A stretch of 64,000 nt of DNA from Bacteroidota bacterium (GCA_021155905.1 JAJNBG010000043.1:1-64000), one strand, 5' to 3'. Counted from the stretch's first letter, positions 40,590 through 51,117 are shown. Made by a program: numbers and translations. Notes: generated by a model not told the origin, from the letters alone.

Positions 40590-41300
40590 TTAGAACCAAT
40601 GAAAACGGTCGTTTGGTGAGCCAAGTTTTTTTGCTAAATTTCCATAAGGAAATCTCACTTTTAAACCGCCGGTGTAACAAACATCCATAATATTGATAGC
40701 GGTTTCCTGCTTACCAACTCTCATTCGATAATCAATAAATAATCCCAGAATTCCGAAATTATGTTCTAAACCAACTCCAAAATTTAAGCCAGTCCAGTTG
40801 TTTTTAACCGTGCTGTTTACCGGATAATATTCACTTAGATTTAGAAAGTCCGATTCTCCCGTAAAATAACCTGAATACATATTGTAACTCAAACCAAAGA
40901 AGGGATACAATAATGTTTTTCTATTTGGAAATTTCGCGAGAATTTCCATGTTCATTTCGTAAGTGTTTGCTTTCACATCCAACCAGGTAGGTTCAATGTT
41001 TATTGGCCTAAAACGCGAGTACAAGGTTGCAACTCTCACAAAATTATTCACTTCATAAGTTAAGCCTCCACAATAACCGGGTTCATTATTGTTTTCTTTA
41101 ACGTTCCTTGCAAGGTAAATGACACTGATATTTCCTCCTGCTTTCAGGCTCCATTTCGTATATGGCCTTTCTTTTTCGGGCTTAATAATGGATGTTGATT
41201 TTTTATCTACAGGCCTCGTTAATTTTTTTACCTGTGAAAATAGAGTGTTTGTCCATATAAGTATTGATACAAAAAGGACTATGGAATATTTATTTGGCAT
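40590..41300 (-). CDS. Outer-membrane beta-barrel-like protein
   Basis: A 236-residue exported protein. Signal peptide MPNKYSIVLFVSILIWTNTLFSQ; a start ten codons upstream is less likely for that reason. The body alternates strands typical of barrels (WSLKAGGNISVIYLA, NFVRVATLYSRF, NWTGLNFGVGLEHNFGILGL, TGGLKVRFPYG). No family recognised. Convergent with the BtuF-like gene (11-base gap). Confidence 0.65.
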   Translation of the reverse strand: MPNKYSIVLFVSILIWTNTLFSQVKKLTRPVDKKSTSIIKPEKERPYTKWSLKAGGNISVIYLARNVKENNNEPGYCGGLTYEVNNFVRVATLYSRFRPINIEPTWLDVKANTYEMNMEILAKFPNRKTLLYPFFGLSYNMYSGYFTGESDFLNLSEYYPVNSTVKNNWTGLNFGVGLEHNFGILGLFIDYRMRVGKQETAINIMDVCYTGGLKVRFPYGNLAKKLGSPNDRFHWF

Positions 41301-41378
41301 GATTAAATTTAGGGAAAATACCGGCACCAATTTTTATTATTTGATAACTGGTGCCGTTTTGCCGATAAGTGGCTTAAA

Positions 41379-43814
41379 TTAACGTAAAGTTGCTCCTAAC
41401 TTTTCGCTATACGTCTTGATTAGTTTCTGCATTACATTATCAATTTGCTTATCATTTAAGGTAGCCTCATCATCCTGTAGCATAAAACTCACGGCGTAAG
41501 ATTTTTTTCCGGCTTCGAGCTTATCTCCTTCGTAAATGTCAAATAAATTTACCGTTTTTAACAGCTTACGCTCGGCACTAAAAGCTAATTCTTCGATCTC
41601 TTTATAAGTTATTTTTTTATCCAGGAGCAATGCTAAATCACGGCGTACAGCAGGGAACTTCGGGATTTCAGTAAATTCTAATTTTGTTTTTCCTACCAAA
41701 GAGAGAACGTTATCCCAGTTAAAATCTGCATAAAATGTTTCTACATTGACATCCATTTTCTTGCAAATCGACTTCTCCACTAACCCAAAACTCACCAATT
41801 GCTTATTTTTATGTGCATATGATAAACCATAACTGAATTGTTCGTCTGACAGATCGGTCACCTTAAATTTAATAGAAAGCTTATTTAAAACAGATTCAAT
41901 GCAGGATTTAACAAATGAAAAATCAACTTTATTATTTTCTCCAAATGGATTCTCTGCATATTTTCTTCCGGTGGCCAGTAAAATCAGGTGTTTGGTTTCC
42001 GCGTATTTAAAACCGATAGCCATCGGGTCAGCTTCTGTTTTTTCATACGTTTTACCGAATTCGAATAATTTCAAATCAGCTTGTTTGCGGTTAATATTAT
42101 AAGCAAGCGTTTCCAGTCCTCCAAATAGCATCTTATGACGCATTACGTTCAGGTCAGCGCTTAAAGGATTTAAAATCTTCACCAATGGTGTACCTTCTGT
42201 GTAATATGCTTCTTTGGTTAACGACAGGCCCATCATTTCATTAAAGCCAAAGCCAATCAATAAATTGGCAGCGGTATTTTCGGCAGCCGTTGCTTTTTCT
42301 CTGTCCGCAAAGTTGGCAGTGAATTTGATCTGTGTACTTTCTTCCACATTGTTATAGCCATAGATCCTCATCACTTCTTCAATCACATCCGCTTCACGGG
42401 TGACATCTGTTTTGTACTGAGGAACAGCAAGCAATAAGCCATCATTGCCTTCCTGCTCAATTTTTATTCCTAATGATAATATAATGTGTTTAATAATGGA
42501 ACGGTCTATTTCTTTACCAATTAAGGACTGGCAATTGGTGTATGAAAACGCCACTTTAAAAGGCTCCAGTCTTTGTGGGTAAATGTCCACAACGTCCATA
42601 CTTAAAACGCCTCCTGCACATTCAAAAATTAAGGCGGCGGCACGTTTCAATGCGGTAATGGTCATTTCCGGATCAGTTCCCCGTTCAAACCTAAAGCTGC
42701 TATCCGTTTTTAATCCATGTTGTTTGCTGGTCTTTCTGATGAATGCAGGATCAAAATAAGCAGCCTCTATAAAAACAGAAGTTGTACTATCACTCACACC
42801 GCTTTCCAATCCTCCAAAAACACCGGCCATGCACATAGGTTCAGATCCATTGCAAATCATCAGGTCTTCTGCTTGAAGAGTTCTTTCAACTCCATCCAAC
42901 GTCTTAAATGTTTTAGCGGCGAGTCCGGTTTTTACTATAATTTTATTGCCGGTTATTTTATTTAAATCAAATGCGTGCAAAGGTTGGCCAAGGTCATGTA
43001 ACACAAAATTGGTAATGTCCACAATGTTATTGATCGGACGTAAACCAATTGAAAGCAGAGAATTTTTTAACCAATCGGGTGAAGGTTTAACAGTAATACC
43101 GGAAATCACGAGACCGCTGTATCTTTTACAAGCCCGCGGATTTTCAATGATGACCTCTACTTTATTAATATTGCTTGCTTTCGGTAACTCCAAAACATTG
43201 TGTAATTCAGCTTTAAAGGTATCCGTATTGTTTTTGCTGTTTAAAATGGCTGCCAGATCTCTGGCAACTCCGTAGTGTGATGCGGCATCCGCGCGGTTAG
43301 GAGTTAATCCAATCTCTAAAACAGAATCCTGTTCCAGTTTAAAAAACTCTGCAGCCGGTGTCCCGACTTTTGCATGATCCGGTAGTACCAAAATGCCTTC
43401 ATGGCCTGTTCCCAACCCAATCTCATCTTCCGCACAAATCATCCCTTCGCTGGCCACACCCCGGATTTTAGATTTTTTAATTTCAAAAGGTTCACCGGTT
43501 GTTGGATACAAGGTAGCACCAATCATGGCTACTAAAACTTTTTGTCCTGCTGCAACGTTCTGTGCCCCACACACAATCGTTAATAAATCCGCGGCACCCA
43601 CATTTACTTTGGTAATACTTAATTTATCAGCGTCAGGATGCTTTTCTTTTTCTATAACTTCCCCAATAACAATACCCTGTAATCCGCCTTTAATACTTTC
43701 AAATGTTTCAATACCTTCCACTTCAAGTCCCGAGGACGTTAAATATTCATCGATTTGTTGAGGCGTTAAATCAGTTTTTATAAGGGTTCTTAACCAGTTG
43801 TAGGATATTTTCAT
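41379..43814 (-). CDS. pheT: Phenylalanine-tRNA ligase beta subunit
   Basis: An 811-residue subunit of the alpha2-beta2 PheRS. N-terminal tRNA-binding domain (VIEKEKHPDADKLSITKVNVG), B3/B4 editing region (RPINNIVDITNFVLHDLGQPLHAFD), B5, the catalytic-like core, and a C-terminal anticodon-binding FDX-ACB domain (FPAVRRDLALLLDKKITYKEIEEL). ATG 43814 (MKISYNWLRTLI) matches the family start; an in-frame ATG 21 codons earlier is rejected. The alpha subunit gene is not in the window. Confidence 0.95.
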   Translation of the reverse strand: MKISYNWLRTLIKTDLTPQQIDEYLTSSGLEVEGIETFESIKGGLQGIVIGEVIEKEKHPDADKLSITKVNVGAADLLTIVCGAQNVAAGQKVLVAMIGATLYPTTGEPFEIKKSKIRGVASEGMICAEDEIGLGTGHEGILVLPDHAKVGTPAAEFFKLEQDSVLEIGLTPNRADAASHYGVARDLAAILNSKNNTDTFKAELHNVLELPKASNINKVEVIIENPRACKRYSGLVISGITVKPSPDWLKNSLLSIGLRPINNIVDITNFVLHDLGQPLHAFDLNKITGNKIIVKTGLAAKTFKTLDGVERTLQAEDLMICNGSEPMCMAGVFGGLESGVSDSTTSVFIEAAYFDPAFIRKTSKQHGLKTDSSFRFERGTDPEMTITALKRAAALIFECAGGVLSMDVVDIYPQRLEPFKVAFSYTNCQSLIGKEIDRSIIKHIILSLGIKIEQEGNDGLLLAVPQYKTDVTREADVIEEVMRIYGYNNVEESTQIKFTANFADREKATAAENTAANLLIGFGFNEMMGLSLTKEAYYTEGTPLVKILNPLSADLNVMRHKMLFGGLETLAYNINRKQADLKLFEFGKTYEKTEADPMAIGFKYAETKHLILLATGRKYAENPFGENNKVDFSFVKSCIESVLNKLSIKFKVTDLSDEQFSYGLSYAHKNKQLVSFGLVEKSICKKMDVNVETFYADFNWDNVLSLVGKTKLEFTEIPKFPAVRRDLALLLDKKITYKEIEELAFSAERKLLKTVNLFDIYEGDKLEAGKKSYAVSFMLQDDEATLNDKQIDNVMQKLIKTYSEKLGATLR

Positions 43815-43907
43815 TTTAAAAATTTTTATTGCAAAAAACCATCCGAAGTGGATTGTTTTAAGAGCATAAAAATACAAAAATTACCTTTATAAAACAGTCT
43901 AAAGCCC

Positions 43908-43915
43908 TATATTTG
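43908..43915 (+). promoter_or_regulatory. Putative -7 promoter box TATATTTG
   Basis: Exact TAnnTTTG match ending 4 bases before the GTG start at 43920; use of this promoter would give a leaderless mRNA starting at GTG. Confidence 0.4.
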
Positions 43916-43919
43916 CGAG

Positions 43920-44876
43920 GTGGCGGAAATAGGAAACAATATCAGTATTGCAAAAGATTTTTTGGAAAAGCAACAGTTGGTGGCTATACCAACTGAAACG
44001 GTATATGGTCTCGCCGCGAATGCACTGGATTCAATTGCTGTAGCGAGGATCTTTGAAGCTAAGGAAAGACCTACGTTCGATCCTTTGATCGTCCACGTTT
44101 CAGGATTAACTGATGCATTAAATTATGTGACGGCTATTCAACCTTCTCTAATGAAGTTAGCAGAAAAATACTGGCCGGGTCCCTTGACTTTATTATTACC
44201 AAAGAAAAGCAATATCCCTGATCTGGTAACTTCCGGTTTAGACAGGGTAGGAATAAGAGTTCCTGATCACGCATTAACGCTGGAATTATTACGTTCCTTA
44301 AGATTTCCACTGGCAGCACCCAGCGCCAATCCCTTCGGATACATTAGCCCTACCAGGGCAGAGCATGTACAAAAACAGTTAGGTCATAAGATTCCTTACA
44401 TTTTAGATGGTGGTGATTGTTCCGTAGGTCTGGAATCGACTATTGTGGGCGAAGAAGATGGTGTGATTATCATTTATCGTTTGGGTGGTTTATCGGTAGA
44501 TCAAATTGAAGCCGTGGTTGGTAAAGTATCTGTCCAATTAAATCAGTCCAGTAATCCAAAGGCGCCCGGACAGTTAAAAAGCCATTATGCTCCTAAAAAA
44601 CCGGTTTATCTTGGTGATCTGAAGGAGTTGCAGGCTGCCCATTTCGGAAAGAAAATTGGCGCTATTGCTTTTGGTGAGCAAACTTTTTTCGGGCCAACTA
44701 TTTTAATGAAAAATTTATCTCCTTCTAAAAACTACCAGGAAGCTGCCGCTCATTTATTTTCTTTTTTGCGTGACCTCGATGAGTCTGATGTTGACATTAT
44801 CACTTGTGAATTGTTGCCGGAACAGGGTTTAGGATTAGCAATCAATGACAGGCTTAGAAGGGCAGCAGCAATTTAA
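43920..44876 (+). CDS. L-threonylcarbamoyladenylate synthase (Sua5 type)
   Basis: A 318-residue enzyme making threonylcarbamoyl-AMP from threonine, bicarbonate and ATP for the t6A37 modification of tRNA. N-terminal YrdC domain (AIPTETVYGLAANAL, KERPTFDPLIVHV, PGPLTLLLPK, APSANPFGYISPT) to about residue 200, and a C-terminal Sua5 domain after a linker containing APGQLKSHYAP. Start is GTG; the first residues already fit the family, and no ATG is available nearby. Confidence 0.93.
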   Translation: MAEIGNNISIAKDFLEKQQLVAIPTETVYGLAANALDSIAVARIFEAKERPTFDPLIVHVSGLTDALNYVTAIQPSLMKLAEKYWPGPLTLLLPKKSNIPDLVTSGLDRVGIRVPDHALTLELLRSLRFPLAAPSANPFGYISPTRAEHVQKQLGHKIPYILDGGDCSVGLESTIVGEEDGVIIIYRLGGLSVDQIEAVVGKVSVQLNQSSNPKAPGQLKSHYAPKKPVYLGDLKELQAAHFGKKIGAIAFGEQTFFGPTILMKNLSPSKNYQEAAAHLFSFLRDLDESDVDIITCELLPEQGLGLAINDRLRRAAAI

Positions 44877-44998
44877 ATCCATTACATCTATTGGTAAATA
44901 CTTAACAGATATCCTCTTGTATTGACTGGCAGATTTGTTCTAATCTTAAAACTTTAATTTTTTCAAAAGGCTGAATAATTTCTTACATTTACAGAGGT

Positions 44999-45721
44999 AT
45001 GTCTAAAATTACGGTTGCCATAGATGGTTATTCTTCGTGCGGAAAAAGCACCCTGGCAAAAGCGTTAGCCCAAAAATTAAATTACAATTACATTGACACC
45101 GGTGCTATGTACCGCGCTGTAACTATTTACTGTTTGCGAAATAACATTATTAAAGATTCGGTAGTTGATCTTCCTAAGCTAATGGACTCGTTAAAAGATA
45201 TTGACGTGTCTTTTGTATACAATACCACCACTAAAACATCCGAAGTATTTTTAAATGGAGAGCATGTAGAGCGTGAAATCCGCAGCATGGAAGTGGCAAA
45301 CAATGTGAGTGCTGTTAGTTCCATTAAAGCTGTACGTGAGAAAATGGTGTTATTACAGCGTGAAATGGGTAAAAATAAAGGAGTAATTATGGACGGGCGT
45401 GATATAGGATCTCATGTGTTTCCGTATGCAGAACTTAAAATATTTATGACGGCGGATACAGCGGTACGAACTCAGCGCCGTCTGGATGAGTTAACCAGTA
45501 AAGGTGAACGGCATTCGTTTGAGGACGTTCGACGCAATCTGGAGAAACGTGATCATGATGATACTACCCGTAAAGAAAATCCTTTAGTGCAGGCAGAAGA
45601 TGCCATTATTCTGGATAACACAGATATTAACAGAGAGGAGCAATTGAATTTTGTTTTGAAATTAATTAACGACCTGTTATTGACCAAAGATGAATTTAAT
45701 AAACCGGCTGCAAGACATTAA
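44999..45721 (+). CDS. cmk: Cytidylate kinase
   Basis: A 240-residue (d)CMP kinase. P-loop AIDGYSSCGKSTLAKALA, YIDTGAMYRAVT, and IMDGRDIGSHVFP with the CMP-binding arginine and aspartate. It supplies CDP/dCDP for nucleic acid and lipid synthesis. Cytoplasmic, single gene. Confidence 0.93.
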   Translation: MSKITVAIDGYSSCGKSTLAKALAQKLNYNYIDTGAMYRAVTIYCLRNNIIKDSVVDLPKLMDSLKDIDVSFVYNTTTKTSEVFLNGEHVEREIRSMEVANNVSAVSSIKAVREKMVLLQREMGKNKGVIMDGRDIGSHVFPYAELKIFMTADTAVRTQRRLDELTSKGERHSFEDVRRNLEKRDHDDTTRKENPLVQAEDAIILDNTDINREEQLNFVLKLINDLLLTKDEFNKPAARH

Positions 45722-45730
45722 CCGGATTGT

Positions 45731-46696
45731 TTAAACCCCAACCATTTTCTGTTTTTCAAAATCCCAGACCTTAAGGTTCAAACAGGCGGCAATATCTTTT
45801 GGGTTTAAAGATGTTGTTTTAGCGGTTCTCATTTCCGGGATGCCTTCCCATACTTCCGGTAAGCGGTAAAAAGGAATTCGTGAATTCATGTGGTGAATGT
45901 GATGGTATCCGATGTTTGCAGTTATCCAGTGCATAAATGGATTCAATTTCATGTAGCTGGAAGAATCCAAGGCCGCACCTTCATAAGTCCATTCTTCATT
46001 CCCGACAAATGTAACCGTTGGGAAATTGTGCTGAGCATAAAACAAATAACTTCCCATAGCCCCCGAAATAAAATGTGGTATGGCACATAATAAAATCCAA
46101 GTTTGCCATCCTAAAAAGTAAAAAACGGCAACCTGATAAGCTATGTGTAAAATCAAGGCAATCAGGGAATCAACATTTTTGCTGAATCGGTTGATCATGG
46201 ATTTGATACACATACCATACATGAAGGTGAAAAAATAACCGAATAAAATTGTCAGTGGATGGCGAATGAAAAGATAATGCCTCTGTTCGCCCTTGCTTAA
46301 TTTGTCGAATTTCTGCTTGGTATAAATAGGGTAGGAGCCAATGCTGGCGCTGAACAATTTTGAATTATTTTTATGATGGTAATCGTGGCTCGCACTCCAG
46401 ATTCCGGTTGGTGCCAAGACATAAAATCCAAATATGGTAAAAATGAAATTGGCTACCGGTGATTTATCGAGAATAGCTTTATGCTGATGATCATGATAAA
46501 TTACAAACATTCGGACAATGACTAAACCGGCTAAAACACTGCACATGAGTTTCAGGGCCCAGTGAAAATTATAGACAGTGCCAACCAATAAGCCTATCAG
46601 AATAAATAAAGTGGAAAGCGTTAAAATCCAGCTTTTTGTCCTGTCTTCTTTTGCAAAAGGCTTGGTTGCTAATATTAATTGTTTTCCCTGTAACAT
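45731..46696 (-). CDS. Fatty acid desaturase family protein
   Basis: A 321-residue integral-membrane di-iron enzyme. Three histidine clusters: HDHQH, HDYHH and GYHHIHH, the ligands for the iron pair, plus four predicted membrane helices. Acts on membrane acyl chains or carotenoid-like lipids; the exact substrate is not deducible. Convergent with cmk. Confidence 0.88.
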   Translation of the reverse strand: MLQGKQLILATKPFAKEDRTKSWILTLSTLFILIGLLVGTVYNFHWALKLMCSVLAGLVIVRMFVIYHDHQHKAILDKSPVANFIFTIFGFYVLAPTGIWSASHDYHHKNNSKLFSASIGSYPIYTKQKFDKLSKGEQRHYLFIRHPLTILFGYFFTFMYGMCIKSMINRFSKNVDSLIALILHIAYQVAVFYFLGWQTWILLCAIPHFISGAMGSYLFYAQHNFPTVTFVGNEEWTYEGAALDSSSYMKLNPFMHWITANIGYHHIHHMNSRIPFYRLPEVWEGIPEMRTAKTTSLNPKDIAACLNLKVWDFEKQKMVGV

Positions 46697-46785
46697 TTAG
46701 ATTGCAAAGATACCATGTAAAGAGGGTTTTAACAAAAAAGATTGCCTAATTAAATATAAAAACCGAACCCTAAAAAGGCTAAATT

Positions 46786-49257
46786 TTAGTTATAGTTTAA
46801 TTTGAAAACGGTCCTACGATTCTGTTTGTGTTCACCGTCGGAACAATCTATACCGTTCGTGCAATGATTAACAATCATCGTTTCACCCATCCCTTTCGAA
46901 ATTAACCGTTTAGGATCAATCCCTTTCTGGATCATGAATTCTTGTACTGTAGCCGCACGCTTTTGCGATAGATACAGGTTAAAATCATCGCTAGCCACGG
47001 CATCCGTGTGTGATTCAATTTCCAAAGTTAATTTTGGATTTGATTTTAAGGCTTCAACAGCTTTCATTAACAGTTCTTCACCGGCTTTAGGTAATGATGC
47101 GCTACCTGATTCATAGTAGATATTTTCAATGATTTCGAGTTGTTTCTTTTCTGCACTTAAAGTCGTGATTTTCATCCATGGGTCAGGTTCGGAAATTGAG
47201 GACATTTGTGATTTTTCCGTATCCAGTAACTGGTATTCGAAAAAACCGTATTGATTTTTCTGGATGGTTTTGATGATTTGTCCTGCGCTATTAGTAATCA
47301 CAATAGTTGTGGAACTGATATTTTTTGCTTCCATTTCATCGATTTTAAAAGTGTAGTTCCCGGAAGGATTGACACCAACATAGTTAAAATAACCGTTGGC
47401 ATCTGTCTTCTTTAACAACACTTCGCCATTTGGTTTGATTAACTGCAAAGTCAGATTGTTAATAGGAACCTGCTCAGGCATCAGGGCATACACCCTTCCG
47501 CTTAGGTTTATCGCCAGGGCTACATCATCCATTTCCATTAAGCTTAAAGCCACAAAGTCAGTTTGAAGAATCTCGAAATTAAATTTGTTTTTGCCTATTA
47601 CATTTGATTTTAAAACTGCTTTTCCGTTTTTATCAGCTAAAACAAATTTTTTATTTTGTAACGCAAGCTCTTCCTGGCCTTCAACCTCAATAAGGTAATC
47701 TTTATCAAAAGGTAGGTTTTTAAAAACGAAATGGCCTTTATCATTTGTTGCAGTGGCAAAAAATTGCTCTCCTTTTTGATTGGTGATATAAATATTCTTA
47801 TTTGCCAATGGCGCTTTACTATCGTCATCCGATAATATAAACCCCTCCATATTCACGATTAATCTCGTATCACTTACAATTTTTCCAACCTTCACACTCT
47901 TGGAACTACTGTTGTTATAAATGTCGGTTACCACTAAATCAATTTTCTTTAAGTTATCGGTTGGAATCTTAAAACGAAATTGCGGATTAATGTCCTCAGC
48001 ATTAAACGGTAATTCGCGGCCATTAACAGTCATAGATTTGATGAGACTCTTATCACCGACTTCTCCCTCCAGAACCGCATTCACCTGGTTATTATAGATA
48101 TTAATGAAATTATTCTGATCAACAAACGGATAAAACCATTTAATCACAGGAGGATCGCTTTCACGGTTAGCATTATAATGTTTTTCCTCTGCGTCTTTTA
48201 ATAAGGCCACTGCTTCACGATGGTTTGGCGAAAGTTTCAGGAATGTTTTCGTTTCCAAAATCGCTTCTTTAAAATTACCAAGTTCCATTAAACACTGAGC
48301 TTTAAAAAAATGAGCCATATGAATTTTTTCATCCATTAAAAGCGCTTTGGTAAAATCACTTAAAGCACTGTTATATTGGAAGGTTTTTTGGAAAACAATA
48401 CCTCGCTGGTAAAACAGAATACCATCCTTTGGTTCTAAATAGATGGCCTTGTTCAAATCATTCAGGGCAGTTTTGTAATCAGCCTTTCCAATATATGGGA
48501 AACTGCGCAGATAATAACCTACATAATTTTTAGGAAGAATCGTGTCTCCTTCATCTACTGTAACAGCCAGATTGTATGTTTCTATGGATTCATCATATTG
48601 TTTGGTTTTATACAGAACAGTCCCTAAATTCAGGTAATAAGGTTTATAGGTTATTTTAGACCGCGCCTGGTTTTTAAACGTAGTAATAGCTTTTTTGTAA
48701 GATTGAATAGCAGAAGCGTAGTCTTTTAAGCTGTCTTTAGCAACTGCTCTGTAATAATGTGATATTTCCGAAGTTTTTCCATCCGCTCTCGGTTCCTCTT
48801 CAATAGCGATGTCAGCTTTTGCAATCGCTTTGTCATATTGATGAAGCATAAGGTGACACCATGCTGATTTTTGTAAAGCTTCTACATTTCCTTTATCTAA
48901 TACTAATAATTGGTCGTATATCTTAAGGGCATTTTCACATTCATTTTGCCCGATATATAAAGCCCCGATCTTTAAGTAAACATCCTTTTCTTTTGGTTCC
49001 AGTTTATTGCAGGAAAGAAAATCTGTAATAGCCTTTTGCGGTTCCCTTATATTTTCAAAGCAAACTCCACGACTAAATAATACCTCAAAATCATTTGGTT
49101 CCAATGCGTTTGCCTTAGTATACTCTTCAATGGCGGCTACGAAATTCTTTTCTTTCAGATAAGAATCCGCCTGTTTTTTTAGTTTTTTTGCAGTTTGTGA
49201 AAAAAGACCATGTGATACCACAAAACAGGATAATAGTATAAAAATGTATTTCTTCAT
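46786..49257 (-). CDS. TPR - carboxypeptidase-regulatory-like - OmpA protein
   Basis: An 823-residue exported protein. Signal peptide MKKYIFILLSCFVVSHGLFSQ (an in-frame ATG 34 codons upstream is rejected). About nine TPR units to residue 390, a 390-490 Ig-like part, several carboxypeptidase-regulatory-like beta units (KNIYITNQKGEQFFATATND, FVFKNLPFDKDYLIEVEG), and a C-terminal OmpA domain (YYESGSASLPKAGEELL, IESHTDAVASDDFN, NRRTVFKL). Architecture is near that of the T9SS protein PorE but lacks a beta-propeller. It lies downstream of the subtilase, separated by its own terminator. Confidence 0.85.
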   Translation of the reverse strand: MKKYIFILLSCFVVSHGLFSQTAKKLKKQADSYLKEKNFVAAIEEYTKANALEPNDFEVLFSRGVCFENIREPQKAITDFLSCNKLEPKEKDVYLKIGALYIGQNECENALKIYDQLLVLDKGNVEALQKSAWCHLMLHQYDKAIAKADIAIEEEPRADGKTSEISHYYRAVAKDSLKDYASAIQSYKKAITTFKNQARSKITYKPYYLNLGTVLYKTKQYDESIETYNLAVTVDEGDTILPKNYVGYYLRSFPYIGKADYKTALNDLNKAIYLEPKDGILFYQRGIVFQKTFQYNSALSDFTKALLMDEKIHMAHFFKAQCLMELGNFKEAILETKTFLKLSPNHREAVALLKDAEEKHYNANRESDPPVIKWFYPFVDQNNFINIYNNQVNAVLEGEVGDKSLIKSMTVNGRELPFNAEDINPQFRFKIPTDNLKKIDLVVTDIYNNSSSKSVKVGKIVSDTRLIVNMEGFILSDDDSKAPLANKNIYITNQKGEQFFATATNDKGHFVFKNLPFDKDYLIEVEGQEELALQNKKFVLADKNGKAVLKSNVIGKNKFNFEILQTDFVALSLMEMDDVALAINLSGRVYALMPEQVPINNLTLQLIKPNGEVLLKKTDANGYFNYVGVNPSGNYTFKIDEMEAKNISSTTIVITNSAGQIIKTIQKNQYGFFEYQLLDTEKSQMSSISEPDPWMKITTLSAEKKQLEIIENIYYESGSASLPKAGEELLMKAVEALKSNPKLTLEIESHTDAVASDDFNLYLSQKRAATVQEFMIQKGIDPKRLISKGMGETMIVNHCTNGIDCSDGEHKQNRRTVFKLNYN

Positions 49258-49320
49258 AAATTTTACAGAATTAATACCAAATATAGTATATCTTATCTTT
49301 ATCCAGAAACTTTTGAAAAC

Positions 49321-49351
49321 AAAAAAAGCTCCTAAAAAGGAGCTTTTTTTT
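49321..49351 (-). terminator. Terminator between the subtilase and OmpA genes
   Basis: Perfect 13-bp stem AAAAAAAGCTCCT / AGGAGCTTTTTTT with a 4-base loop; T runs on both strands. It ends the subtilase transcript before the OmpA gene. Confidence 0.92.
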
Positions 49352-49367
49352 AATTTCAAGTAATTGG

Positions 49368-50966
49368 TTACCCTTTTACTTTTACCATACTTTGGGCCAT
49401 TTTAACGGCTTCATAAAGATTAACAATACCACCGGTTTTAGAAAGTTCGCTGAATTCAATCATTTCATCTTTACTTCCCGGTTTAATTACTTTTTTGTCC
49501 TTATAAGTTTTCACAGATGATTTGGTCAGAATCTTAATAATCTGTTTTGGAGTTAACTCAGGGTAGTAAGATTTTAAAACAGCCGCGACACCTGCTACAA
49601 CAGGAGCGGCCATGCTGGTTCCACTGGCGTCCTTGTATTTGTTATTATCAGGAACAGTAGAATGGATGTCGACGCCCGGCGCAAATATATCAACGGTTTG
49701 TTTACCATAATTACTGAAAGGAGCGGCAATTTCATCACCCGGTTTCCAGCTTAATGCACCTACATCCATAAAGTTAGAGGGAACTTTACCGTTTTCCATT
49801 TTTTTACAAGGATAATGTATCACTTCATCAATATCATCAGCAGCGTTCCCTGCTGCGTGTATTAATAAAACTCCTTTACTTTCTGCATATTTTACGGCGT
49901 CATCCACCACTTTTTTTCCCGGAGAATATTTCTTACCGAAACTCATATTTAAAATTGAAGCACCATTATCAACAGCATAACGGATGGCATTGGCAACGTC
50001 TTTATCACGCTCATCTCCGTCAGGTACACAACGTACGCTCATGATCTTTACATTATCAGCTACGCCATCAATACCTAAACCATTTTTACGGGTTGCGGCA
50101 ATGATACCTGCAACGTGAGTTCCATGAAATGCTGCCGGGCCTTTACAATCACCATTTCCATAATATTTTTCGGTTATATCATTGTAGTTATCCCCAACAA
50201 TGGCACGGGTATCAGCATTCACGTCCAAACGTGAGCCATCCATACCAGCCAAAGCCTCATCCAGTTGCTCTAATAGATCTTCTACTTCCATTCCGGAAGC
50301 ACCCTGTGCCAGGGCAATCATTTTTCCCTGTTTATCTTTCTGATCTTTGGCATCAAATTTTTTAAAATCTTCAAGCGTTACTTTTTCAACACCCTTTTCT
50401 TTTTTTATTTTGTCTACCACGCTTCCAACAGCCTCTCTGATAAACCTGTATTGATTCGCCTGCGATTCAGCCTGATCTTTTTCTTTTTCGTAATCAGCCT
50501 TTACAATTTGCCAGAATTTGAATTCTTTTTTATCTGCTTTAGAAGTAAGATCGCTTTCAGTTTTTCCGTCGTATTTTGCCTTTAAAGATTTATAGACACG
50601 TGTTAACTCCAGGTTATCTTTCTCAACATTCTTACCATCTTTGCTTCCCATGAAATTCCATCCATGAATGTCATCAATATATCCATTTTTATCGTCATCA
50701 ATTCCATTACCGGCTATTTCACCCGGATTGGTCCACATGACATCCTTCAGATCTTCATGCATGTAATCAACACCGCTGTCTAAAACACCAACAATAATCG
50801 TTTTTGATTTTTTACCCTTTAATAGTTCCTCATAGGTTCTTTCAGTTCCAACGCCGTTCACATTGTCTTTTTCAGAATCGAGATTAAACCAGTTATCAGG
50901 ACGTTTGTCCTGGGCATTGCTTACAACAGCAAAAAATAAACAGGCGAGAATGGTGATTTTTTTCAT
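49368..50966 (-). CDS. S8 family serine peptidase (subtilase) with a large D-H insertion
   Basis: A 532-residue exported protease with signal peptide (ITILACLFFAVVSNAQ). Catalytic triad visible: D63 (VLDSGVD), H281 (HGTHVAG), S451 (GTSMAAP), with the oxyanion asparagine in AAGN. The Asp and His are 218 residues apart against about 32 in subtilisin, due to a charged, largely helical insert (about residues 115-270) rich in Lys and Glu. No separate propeptide domain or T9SS sorting domain seen. It may be periplasmic or surface-exposed. Confidence 0.9.
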   Translation of the reverse strand: MKKITILACLFFAVVSNAQDKRPDNWFNLDSEKDNVNGVGTERTYEELLKGKKSKTIIVGVLDSGVDYMHEDLKDVMWTNPGEIAGNGIDDDKNGYIDDIHGWNFMGSKDGKNVEKDNLELTRVYKSLKAKYDGKTESDLTSKADKKEFKFWQIVKADYEKEKDQAESQANQYRFIREAVGSVVDKIKKEKGVEKVTLEDFKKFDAKDQKDKQGKMIALAQGASGMEVEDLLEQLDEALAGMDGSRLDVNADTRAIVGDNYNDITEKYYGNGDCKGPAAFHGTHVAGIIAATRKNGLGIDGVADNVKIMSVRCVPDGDERDKDVANAIRYAVDNGASILNMSFGKKYSPGKKVVDDAVKYAESKGVLLIHAAGNAADDIDEVIHYPCKKMENGKVPSNFMDVGALSWKPGDEIAAPFSNYGKQTVDIFAPGVDIHSTVPDNNKYKDASGTSMAAPVVAGVAAVLKSYYPELTPKQIIKILTKSSVKTYKDKKVIKPGSKDEMIEFSELSKTGGIVNLYEAVKMAQSMVKVKG

Positions 50967-51117
50967 AATATTTTATTTAAATGCTCTTCCTTATAAACCT
51001 AATAGTTAAAACTATCAGGTCCATCAGTTAAGAAACGTATCCTACAAATAAAGATACGACTAATTCAATTTACCGGACTGTTAATTTTTGTGAGCAGATA
51101 TTGCCAATGATAAATGG
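50967..51117. other. Short intergenic region
   Basis: No gene, no clean terminator seen; AT-rich spacer between the cystathionine beta-synthase-like gene end and the subtilase start. Confidence 0.4.
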
